Shown here one piece after another: positions 55,144 through 64,000 of a DNA stretch of 64,000 bases (positions are counted from its first letter, which is position 1; each line of letters starts with the position of its first letter). Position numbers and translations under genes: made by a program. The notes under the pieces are model-generated. The model ran no database searches. It was not told the DNA's origin and saw only the letters and a list, made by a program, of their open reading frames with translations. The stretch covers positions 43,675,184-43,739,183 of the forward strand of contig CM055095.1 in assembly GCA_029204225.1 (NCBI GenBank). Reading direction: 5' to 3'. The DNA is from Diphasiastrum complanatum. Lineage: Eukaryota; Streptophyta; Lycopodiopsida; Lycopodiales; Lycopodiaceae.

Positions 55144-56069
55144 ATGAAGGTAGAATGATATCTCCACAAAACTAATCGATAAGTATTTTATTTGGCTATA
55201 ACGAAGAAGACACGCATGGCATTTCTTACTTACATGAACAAAAGCCTATACACTAACAAAAAGGAAAATAGAGTGCCCATGAAGATGACAAGCAATCGTC
55301 CATCCTCAAAAAAACTTTGTTAATGATGGTGCTCCAAAAAACTATTGTGGGTGTAATGAGTCAACATAAGGACGACGATTGATATAGTAAAATACCTAGG
55401 GAACTATGAGCCAAGATTCATCAAGGAAGCTCCAAAGGTGGCTAGCTAACAATAAGTAGATGCCTTGTCGATCTTTGAAGGCTAGTCACTAGCTCAAGCT
55501 AAGGCCACTTGGTCATTGTATTTAAAACAATTGTCTTCAGGAATGATCAATTTACTATCTAAATCAGTTATCATCAAGTATTGTTTTGTTATTAGTAGAT
55601 ATGCATAGTCAATTTTGACACTTGCAACGTGAACTCAATAAACATGCAAGTTATAGAAGTGGAAAGATGTTGTTATGGCCATTCATGGCACAGATCGCAA
55701 ACAGAAGGGGCATATCCACTCTCTGATTCACTTAGCTAGAGAAGTCTCCACCCAAGGAGATGAGATAGCAAATTGCTTACTATCGACAATGAATGGTTTA
55801 CTAGAAGGGAGATTATCGCTACCTCCTATAATCCTTCAAAAAATCCACCAACAAGTCCAAGTCCCACAAGTCACTAAAGATGGTCAATTGACATACAAAT
55901 TGAAAGCGCTGCTTCTAATTAATTAAATCCGGATATTCCCTTATGAGAATGCTGTATCTTCTGGTGAACGTTTCTGTGACTGATGTCTCAATTGCATGCA
56001 TATATTTTGTGTTGAACCCTACTGTACTAGAGCTTAGCTTTCAGAACTCTCTACTGTTAAACTTGTGAC

Positions 56070-57465
56070 CTGAATCCAGTATAGGAAATAAAGGAAGACC
56101 ATTATAACAACCCTGATCAGGTGCGATGAAATAACAACCAACCGTGCATAACCATTCTCATGTATACAACGGAGAAGAACAACACACACAATAATGAAAT
56201 GATGTTATTGCAATAGCATACATTCATGTTCCAAAAGAAGGAAAGACTTCGATTTGTGCATTTAAGGAGCACACAAGCTATCAAATGACTCTTGCTATGA
56301 AACCAACCTGTTATTAGCATCATCCTCATCACATTTAACATTCTGCTGCAGGTAAAGTGGAACCTGCATAAAAGCCAGCTTGATTTTTGCTAGTAATAAA
56401 TCAAATCTTGAAACATAACAGTAACCACGTGAACCACTTATCTCAGGTACATGATGTAGATTCAAGATTCGAATAGTATGACAAAAATACAAATTACACA
56501 GCTATATTGGGGAAAAGCGAGCCTATCATTAGTGACTGTACACCGACACTTACACAAAATACTATGGTAAAATACCATTTTACTAACATTACTTCTACAT
56601 TCCCTACCATTAGCATTCTTATTGTGACAACCACCACCTAGATCACATCAGTTAGTAAGCAAGAGCCGAGTTCACAAATACAAGCAAATTATGCAGATAA
56701 ATAGAAACGGTATTTAAAAGATAGGTCACCAAAAATACCTGAGATTTAGTCCGCTCCTCAATAATATTGAATTTGTAAGCTGTCAATCATATTATAAACA
56801 GAACAGGTGCTGACATTAGCTTATTTTGAATGCAACAACTGCTCTCAAGTTCAGACTTGAGTATACATTGTAAAGACTAATCATCAAATAGAAGGTGCTT
56901 GTCATTAAAAATTCTGCTTGTCAGCACAATTGCAGAGGACCAGAGTCAAAAATATATATCAAAGAGGTTTGAACTTTTATAGTGTAGAATTTAGGAGTTA
57001 TGCTTGACAAAAGATACAAAGCAGACATAGATATCATGTTCTCAATGCTCATTAAATTGCTAAAATGACAATCCAAATTGAGCCATCACCTATTTAACCA
57101 AGTGATGCAGCTAATCAATGTATATCATATATCCATATCTCTTCAAGCATCTGAATTATAGAAGTTGAACCTGTGAAATTTGCCTTGAAATGCTGCATCG
57201 CCAAACTGTGAACATTCTTGGCAGTTAAGTACCTGAAATATAATGATCTTCATATCAAGGAAAAAACAATCTCCTGGTAGAATGCAGCAAAAACACAATC
57301 TATAATGTGTGTTCATGGTAACATCAAAAAGTAATAAGACTTGATAGTGAAGTACTCAAACAATTGAAAACATATGAGCTTGTAAATTGACCTGACATCT
57401 TCATAGTGAAGATATTGGAATAAAAGAGCTTTGATGATGTGAGCTGTTGAAATTTCAGCTTCAAC
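56070..57465 (-). CDS. Five small exons of an unidentified host gene
   Basis: Minus-strand exons 57465-57392, 57232-57171, 56779-56739, 56363-56308 and 56112-56070 (74, 62, 41, 56 and 43 nt) all have AG/GT borders, and their phases fit one after another to give 92 codons without a stop. The peptide includes EAEISTAHIIKALLFQYLHY, then NVHSLAMQHFKANF, EERTKSQVPLYLQQ and CDEDDANN. The last exon is hydrophobic and the least certain. It looks alpha-helical. I cannot name the family. Upstream exons may be those at 61990-62280, and LINE pieces at 59.1-61.5 kb would then sit in an intron. The 3' end is not found. It could continue toward the acidic-protein exons at 47.5 kb, which lie on the same strand. 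Confidence 0.55.
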
Positions 57466-57579
57466 CTACATACCCACCATTTGAATGGCAAAATCAGCAA
57501 TACAGCCTAATGAAAAAAGCAAAGGCTTTCCATAAAGGCCCTGCCTACTACCAATAGACCAAGATAATTACTGACCAAT

Positions 57580-57806
57580 TAATCAACAAGTCACAAAACC
57601 GATAGTCAATCCGGCAATTCCCCACAGATTAACAAAATCACAGAATCCACACAAGCATCGTAGCACTTGTATAAAGCCATAATTACAAGCTAGATACTGA
57701 TTAGGGCTTTGGTTAGGTACTAGCCCATTAGTCTGGTAGTCTAGAGAGAGAAAGGGAGACCGTAAAAGAAAAATAGATAAACGTTGCAATTTTAACTCTC
57801 TCCCTC
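57580..57806 (-). repeat. LTR start with polypurine tract
   Basis: The minus strand has TTGAGGGAGAGAG (57806-57794), then GTTAAAATTGC, which looks like a copia polypurine tract and LTR start. The LTR's other end and any pol are not recognised. Confidence 0.35.
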
Positions 57807-57855
57807 AATGTTTAATGTTCACAAACACTTACAAAGCATAATTACACGCCGATCC

Positions 57856-57883
57856 GAATCGGCCGGTTCAACCCGGCCGATTC
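57856..57883. repeat. GC-rich hairpin
   Basis: GAATCGGCCGG at 57856-57866 pairs exactly with CCGGCCGATTC at 57873-57883, loop TTCAAC. A looser copy (GATTCGAACCGGCAGG) follows at 57899. Confidence 0.85.
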
Positions 57884-57909
57884 TTTATGATTCTTGCCGA
57901 TTCGAACCG

Positions 57910-59035
57910 GCAGGCCAGGTTCAAATTGGAAAACAGTTCAAACCTCTCTTTTTTAATTTTTATATTAATTTCCCTTAGGATTTGTTAACCGTTTTATATT
58001 GGACCCTGGGGGATTCAATTTGTGGAGACTCAGAGTCGATACAATGTTTGTGGAGGCTGAAGTCAGAAGATGAGTACATTTTACAAGTTACAATTGTACA
58101 AAGAATCTGCTTGCTAAGAAGACTGAGGAGTCAGTGCTCAAGAGTATAATTGAGGTGATATGGTAGGTAGGTTCTGGATGATCTGACAGTTGCAGCAATA
58201 CCTTTGCCACATTCCCTACCCACTTATGATAGTGTTTGAGAAGGCTGAAGATGAGTACAACTATTTGAAGGATCTGCTTGCTAAGAAGAGGCTGGAGTCA
58301 AGACTCAAGAGTATAATTGAGGTACTAATTTATAAATCTCATGAACATCAAATCATGCCAACCACAATGCACAATGCACATTATCATGATTACTACACCT
58401 GGCAAATTATCATGATTCATGTTGTTTCTAGTTTTGACTTGACATTGCTGACACAGCTCCATCTCTACAACCTACAATTGGATTTTGACTCGCGCAAGCA
58501 GTTTGTCTACTTTCCAAACTTGTTTCTTGCGCCTCCAATTGTCTGTGGGTGGTGTTTTTCAGATAGGAATCCAACATAAGAGACTTGTCTCTATCCTTTT
58601 GACATCCAATCCTACTAGATATACCATAAATTTAAAAATCAATAGTCAAATTTCAAAAAATGCAATGTTTGATGTGCAGCCTTCAACTTTGAACCATCAA
58701 CTGTCAACATGACACGTCAATGCTCACTACTGAATGGTCACTGAACATTCAAGTTTTGAACATTTAAGAATGAAATGAACTTTGAAGTCTAAAATTTGAG
58801 TGTTTACCTCTCACTCTAGGCCCCAACCTCGAAGGGCCAGCCTCGTCCGGTGCAACAGGAGTGAGTATCGTGTCACGAGCATGCATGCAAGGGGCAATCT
58901 CGTACCCCCTCAAAACGTAATAATTGTGCCCTGATGCATGTGGGACCCTCCCGTGTAACTGAGGTGGCAATATCTGCAAGTCCACTTTGTGCCATAGGCT
59001 GCAACGATGGTAACATGATCCCAATCCCTCGGCAT

Positions 59036-59036
<1 letters not shown>
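57910..59036. other. Non-coding, with one diverged duplication
   Basis: Apart from the repeat at 58048-58325 nothing can be assigned. Short open frames after 58330 are not supported. Confidence 0.4.
58048..58325 (+). repeat. Diverged tandem duplication with coding-like copy
   Basis: The phrases GGCTGAAG, GATGAGTACA, ATCTGCTTGCTAAGAAGA and CTCAAGAGTATAATTGAGGT occur in this order at 58048-58158 and again at 58239-58325. The second copy reads EKAEDEYNYLKDLLAKKRLE, coiled-coil-like, between a possible acceptor (TTGCAG, 58190-58195) and donor (GAG|GTACTA). The first copy has stops. It could be a duplicated exon of a lost gene. No family recognised. Confidence 0.5.

Positions 59037-59110
<74 letters not shown>
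59037..59110 (+). repeat. (CT)n array
   Basis: 74 bases of CT repeats, immediately before the non-LTR element piece. Confidence 0.95.
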
Positions 59111-59111
<1 letters not shown>

Positions 59112-59124
59112 CCCTACAGCCCTA

Positions 59125-60345
59125 TATGCATCAATTGCATGGTGCACGGGCCTTACTTCATCTGATTGGGTAGATCACTATGCTTTCACGCATGATTCGG
59201 GCTAAGCCTTCAGTACCACATCAAATCATCCTTGCTGAGTTTGCGGTCCCACCTATGTACCTTGATGCCTTACTCCAGCTCATCACATATGTTCAGTGTG
59301 TCAGTGCGTTCCAGTCTTCTGAGCAAAGATAAGGCCTCTAGACTTCTTAGCACACTCGGTATCTCTATCACTGCACTTCCTTCTGGTACCCATGACTACA
59401 TCAGACGATTCATTTATAGAGCTTACCTTGATCGAGCCTGGCATGGTCAGTTGGGTGTCAAACCCGACTTTTATCGGCTTCATTTTTTGGAGACAGATGT
59501 ATCAGGGTCCCCATTGCTACCATTGTACCTACGATCTAGATTATCACATGGTCTCAGATTCATATTGGGTCAGCTCTGTGTCTCTTCACACCAGCTTGAG
59601 ATTGAGATTGGTCGCTTTCAGGGTACCCCTCGAGAGGAGAGAATCTGTCAGCTATGTTCCCTAGGTCCTGTAGAGACTACTGAGCATTCTATTTTCTTTT
59701 GCTTAGCTTATTATGAGATTTGTGGGAGATACTCAAGGATACACCAGTTACTTTGCGCTCACTTATTACCTATGAGGATCCACGCTGTGTTGCACTTATG
59801 GTTCGAGAGATGTTTCGATTACGACGGGATCTCCAACCTCGACATCAAATTGCTCCTGACACAGCTTCAGATTACCTCCTTTTTCTCCCGGCGACGTTCA
59901 CGACCAGTCCCAGACTTAGATGATGATGACGAGGATGAGGACACGACTTTCCACAGAGATCAGAGGTAGCACACCTCCCAGCATTACCTAGCAGCCAGAC
60001 CTCTTCGTCCTACCACGAGGAGACGTCCTCCCTACATTCAACATCGGCAACAAATCTCAGTTTCACTCCCCACTGCAGCTTGTATTGCATCTTTTTCAGT
60101 ACTTGATCTGCGGCTTGCTCCCATTATACATAGCCATTTCTTGCCTTATACCTTTTGGTTTAGTAACACTGGTAGTTGTGTTTAAATTTATTATATATGC
60201 TTTTCTTTCAGTTTCGGTGACTTTTTTCATACGCTCCCAGATGGTCCACATACTTGATATGTACTTATTTGTCTTATATGCCTTTTGGCATGGAAAAGAC
60301 ATTACTAAAGCTTTCTTTCTTTCTCTCTTCCTCTCCCTGTAGGTG
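59125..60345 (+). mobile_element. Non-LTR element, 3' part with tail
   Basis: Begins with an RT-end block (AKPSVPHQIILAEFAVPP, about 59204). The open frame 59232-59969 then gives DYIRRFIYRAYLDRAW and a CX2CX9HX4C zinc knuckle (C139, C142, H152, C157 of that frame), as near the end of LINE ORF2 proteins. A frameshift-prone stretch leads to LQITSFFSRRRSRP and an acidic DDDDEDEDTTFHRDQR end. The 3' UTR runs to a TTTGTCTTATATGCC..GGCATGGAAAAGAC segment at 60268, followed by TTTC/TC repeats. The 5' part with the catalytic palm is absent. Confidence 0.7.
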
Positions 60346-60403
60346 TCAGGGCCCTGGACACACTAGGCTTTCACTCATCTTGAGTGCATGCGAGGATCCA
60401 TGA

Positions 60404-60405
<2 letters not shown>

Positions 60406-60446
<41 letters not shown>
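60406..60446 (+). repeat. (CT)n array
   Basis: 41 bases of CT repeats between the two non-LTR element pieces. Confidence 0.95.
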
Positions 60447-60449
<3 letters not shown>

Positions 60450-60529
60450 GGTCTGAGCAGATCTGAGCGCGGTGGTATGAGCAGGTCTGAGCGCGCGGAT
60501 ATCTGAGCGGGACAATCAACATCGTTTCA

Positions 60530-61450
60530 TGGATCCACGTAAGCGTGAGGGAGGTAACTCCCCCCGCTCATGCACCAACAGCGGACTTCCGGCTCCAGCG
60601 CTACCATCAGTGGCCTCCACGATTGCTGCCTCCAGAGCGCTACCTCTGTCTCCAACATTGTCCTCACTTCCAGCGCATCACCTCCAGCGCTACCCATCGC
60701 TGTTTCCAACACTTTCTCTGCCACCAGCAAGACTTCTACCTCCAGCGATGCCTCTACTTCTAGCGCTGATGGGAATAGCTCCAATGGGAACATACCTTCC
60801 CCACTTCCATATATGACTGGTTCTCATGTACCTTATGCTATTCCTCTCTCTCCCAGCTCTATTTTGTCTAACACTGAGCCTGCTATTGCTCTTCCTGTAA
60901 CTCCATCTCAAGAAGCGCCTCCATCAACCGAAACAATGCTTTTTGCATTCAGTGCAGAGTTTATAAGGGTTTTTGACCTTCTCTCCAATCATCGGAAAGA
61001 AATGGATTCTCATCGGGAGATGATCCAATCAGTGCAAGCACACCTTCAGCAGGTTGTTTCATCCATTACAGAACTCAAAAGAAAAGAGGCTCTACAACAA
61101 GCGAGAGACACAGGGAAACATCTCATTTACAGAGACGGTAAAATCCATTTTGTTGAAGCTACGCGTTTAGCGGAAACAAAATAGATGATTTTATAATTGG
61201 AGTTAGAATAGAGTTGAGTTAGAGTTTGCGCTTAATATCCAGTTGACCTTGTAACATGGTTGCGTTTTTCGTACCATATATTCCTGGACTAGTGCATAGT
61301 GGTTAGCTTTAGCTTAGTTTTCTTTTCTGGTTGACGGTACTGCCCCGTCTTGTTCCCATCATACTTGGATGTACTGTTTTTGTCTTATATGCCTTTGGGC
61401 ATGGAAAAGACGTTAATACAGCTTCTTCTTCTTCTTCTTCTTCTTCTTCT

Positions 61451-61503
<53 letters not shown>
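60530..61503 (+). mobile_element. Non-LTR element, ORF1-like part with the same tail
   Basis: ATGGATCCACGTAAG (MDPRK) at 60529 matches the MPPRK start at 53251. In a shifted frame, 60570-61184 reads a Ser/Thr/Pro-rich stretch, YAIPLSPSSILSNTEPAIALP, then a coiled-coil-like EFIRVFDLLSNHRKEMD...VQAHLQQVVSSITELKRKE. The 3' UTR ends in the same GTCTTATATGCC..GGGCATGGAAAAGACG segment (61376-61412) as the previous copy, then (TTC)n and (CT)n. No RT lies between ORF1 and this tail, so it is an internally deleted, non-autonomous copy. Confidence 0.6.
61423..61503 (+). repeat. (TTC)n(CT)n tail
   Basis: 33 bases of TTC followed by 48 of CT, directly after the conserved 3' end of the element. Confidence 0.95.
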
Positions 61504-61506
<3 letters not shown>

Positions 61507-61514
61507 AGCAGAGG

Positions 61515-61528
61515 CCGGTTTAAACCGG
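61515..61528. repeat. 14-bp palindrome CCGGTTTAAACCGG
   Basis: Perfect palindrome 12 bases after the microsatellite tail. Similar CCGG-flanked inverted sequence stands at 57856. Confidence 0.85.
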
Positions 61529-61989
61529 TCCACGGTCTGCATAGTAACAGGAAGAACTTGATCCAACAGCTGAAAATTTGTCCATTTCTGAGATTATTGC
61601 AATGAAGAAGAGAAAGCATATATACTATACGACATAGAAGCTAACATGCCATTGAGTAGCAGACATTACATTTAATGAGGATAATGCTCCAAAAGATCCA
61701 AGAAAAACAAGTCATGTCATGATATTGAGCACAAAAGAGACGAAGTTGAAGATTAAAATGCACCACAATCTCTTGTTCAATAAATACCTACAAGAGGAGA
61801 CATATTTAGACCAGCCCCATTTGATCCTATTGTTGAAATGACTACTAGTAAAAACAATTCGCACCTCCAGCAAATGGATTTAAAAAGTGCCTCTTTCAAC
61901 AGATAACTAGAAAAGGAAGCATATTCAGACCAGCACAAGATTTCAAGACAAGAGTAAAGAATGTATTTATTACGAGTAACTTCTGTGAC

Positions 61990-62280
61990 CTTCTGAAATA
62001 TTGTGCCAACTTAATAACTTGGTCTGAAGTTTCACCCAGTGAAGTGAAAGTGGGGGGGGGGGGGGGTGTGTTGTTTGGGTTTCCTGAATTTAAAAGAGTG
62101 TCCCATTGCAACATCATATCAGGAGCATGAACCAACACAACCAGAACTCTGTAAAAACTTTGAATGGGTATTCTCTTAACATACCAAGGTTATCAAAAGC
62201 CGCCCATAGAGCACATCGTTGAATTTCCAAGGTAGTTCTGAGCAGACTAACTCCATCAAAGTGTTTAGAATAATACTTTC
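61990..62280 (-). CDS. Two candidate exons of an unidentified gene
   Basis: On the minus strand, 62280-62185 (96 nt) has TTTGCAG in front and GTATGTT behind. One frame reads KYYSKHFDGVSLLRTTLEIQ and RCALWAAFDNL. Using the acceptor CAGAG at 62147, the next exon 62146-61990 (157 nt) continues in phase with LVVLVHAPDMMLQWDTLLNS, a PPPPP run encoded by 15 C, and GETSDQVIKLAQYF, ending at AGAAG|GTCAC or nearby. Other acceptors in the first intron would break the frame, and a second frame of the first exon is also open, so the model is tentative. Probably an upstream part of the gene with exons at 56-57.5 kb. Confidence 0.4.
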
Positions 62281-64000
62281 CTGCAAAAAAAAAAGTTCAA
62301 AAGATCCTTCAGCAATAAAATGCTCGAAAGACGAATCCAGCAAACATCATCGACCCATGAGTATGCACTCTAATTGCAATGGTCCCCTTTAGCAAGTGAC
62401 GTGACAGCTTGAATGCTCTCTCATTCTAAAAAGCATAAAATCGTTCCTTGAAAAGTCTGCTAACTTGCTGGTTGATGTCCTTCATCAATTTATTTTCCAC
62501 ACGCCCAGAATAACTTCCAAAATGGATGCATAATATCTTGCATAAAAAGTTTTTAATCCACTTGCATCCTCTCTCTTTCTTGCATGCCTAGGGGAATATG
62601 CGAAGATCTTGGCTGTTCCATTAAAAACAATTCAGACCTCCTCTCAACCAATGCATTATCTTTTATGGAGATCAAAATATCAACATGGTGGAGCAGCTAC
62701 TACACAGTTACAGCAATTATAACTATGTATAAAGAAACAATTATTCTTGCCTTATTCAGTAGCAACGGCATATACTAGAGAGTTAACTATGTGTCGGTTG
62801 ATTACAAGGAACTCCACGACCTACCAAACAAAGCCATCAATATGGACGATCCCAAGGGATTTGGCTCATTGCCATAATTTATCCAGAAGTTTGTTATTAA
62901 AGGGTGAACACTACACTAATTAGAGTCCAATATAATGCATACCAGCAACACAGAACAGCATTATGTGGATATCACATGATTGATGCACTAGGAGCACCAG
63001 GCCAGTGGCATTGATGTTCCAAGCATTTGTCTAAACCTTTCAAAGCTTGCAACTTGAACAAAAAATATAGAAAACTAAACACACAGGATAGCTCTAGAAC
63101 TGATGCATACATTAACATCACTGTCCAGAAGTGCCCTGGAACTCAGATATGGTCTGTGTCCATATATCTATATACAGTAGAGAAATACCATGTTAACAGC
63201 CTGCAAAGGATATTGATTGTTCTATGGTGAGCAAAAGTACCATGTGTGTTCTACAATGTAGTTGCCCCAAAGTTCTAATTATAAAAGTTACACAACAAGC
63301 CCTTCTCCTAATGCTATCTCAGTCCGCCTCCAGCCTTGGAAAGGGACTCCTAGAACAAAAAGGATACTCTGGGATCAAAAAAACTTGTTACAAAGAGCAT
63401 GGCACCCCCTTTAGTACGCACACTGTTGTTTAGAAACTACCAGCAACAAGTAGGATAAACAGATAATATTGGGAAAAGAGTTTTACTACGTAACTTCAAG
63501 TCAAGTGACACAATGCATGAGCAATTCAGGAAATGCTTCAACAGTTGACAACGGTGATTAAATCAAGTGCAGTGAAAGAAACCATCTCACACAATGCAAA
63601 TATCCTGGGTGGAATGTGCCGCATGATATGCTGTATAAGGTCTTATCTGCACTTGCTCAATGTAGCTGAAAATTAGAAGAAACGTTAACCGGGTGCTTAT
63701 TCCCAAAAGGAAAACGTCAATCACCGGAGATACCTTAGGTACTAAGACAACAAGATTCACTTCAGGCAGAAAAAAAACTCCAAGCAGCAACAATACCATG
63801 TGCAAGTAAGGCCTATATGGACCTGAACTTTGCATGTTCATCTTTCTCCTGATTTAAAAGATAAAGAACCTTTATATTGCAAAAATGGGCCTCATGCAGC
63901 TAGCAATAGCAGAGATCAAAAATATATTTGAAATTCTTCATGTTCACTGAAGCTACTCTGCACGGGCAATAGTCAAATGGCTTCACTCTCATGGCAAGAC
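62281..64000. other. No firm gene
   Basis: Probably intron or upstream DNA of the minus-strand gene. A minus-strand piece at about 63669-63594 (YIEQVQIRPYTAYHAAH) lies behind a TTTCAG and could be an exon, but it has no good donor. Nothing else is supported. Confidence 0.35.

Larger units (their letters stand above)
54601..56069. other. Non-coding, with small repeats
   Basis: Holds a hairpin (54952-54979) and a perfect tandem duplication (54990-55143). No coding motif is supported. The open frame at 55675-55926 is unrecognised. Confidence 0.4.

Noticed and set aside
62853..62895. CCCAAGGGATTTGGCTCATTG resembles the SINE start at 26505
   Set aside because: Only about 20 bases match, box B is absent and there are no flanking repeats.

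Overview
The window is nuclear DNA of a vascular land plant with a large, repeat-rich genome. The evidence is a spliced gene for the chloroplast protein EGY3, Ty1/copia and Ty3/gypsy (including chromovirus) elements with initiator-tRNA-Met-type primer sites, a tRNA-derived SINE, and many long (CT/GA)n arrays. The sequence does not let me say which lineage it is (flowering plant, other seed plant or fern).

Layout: 0.4-3.4 kb is a decayed Ty3/gypsy pol on the + strand. At 3.4-7.6 kb lies a minus-strand LTR element whose main ORF is not a recognised gag or pol. It carries a CX2C-X12-CX2C finger and two copies of an unknown ~100-residue unit. At 7.65-11.34 kb is a young copia element with LTRs about 3% apart and a TCTAT target duplication. 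Its 815-codon ORF keeps the integrase and the RNase H tail, but reverse transcriptase is replaced in frame by about 284 residues of unknown sequence. At 11.9-13.4 kb is a chromovirus integrase/chromodomain tail with its LTR, followed by a copia RT scrap and a minus-strand non-LTR RT relic.

16.0-24.8 kb is the best host gene, EGY3, with seven exons that join in frame to 591 codons. It has a TATA box, a heat-shock-element-like site and TG/GA repeats near its start. Introns 1 and 6 are swollen by repeats. 24.8-39.9 kb is repeat territory: a SINE with a perfect 15-bp target duplication, two broken copia elements in opposite orientation, copia scraps, and two very long GA/CT arrays that form an inverted pair. 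A small intronless DUF962 (Mpo1-like) gene lies at 40.03-40.35 kb.

46.7-47.6 kb holds the 3' exons of a minus-strand gene for a very acidic, probably nuclear protein. 48.8-52.6 kb is a solo LTR and a minus-strand chromovirus. 52.6-54.6 and 59.1-61.5 kb hold pieces of one non-LTR retroelement family with pyrimidine microsatellite tails. Between and beyond them, at 56.07-57.47 and 61.99-62.28 kb, are small minus-strand exons with consistent splice phases from one or more unidentified host genes. I see no CRISPR array, operon or phage. The host genes are unrelated neighbours embedded in nested transposons. The most novel material is the unknown coding unit carried by the two retroelements at 3.4-11.3 kb.
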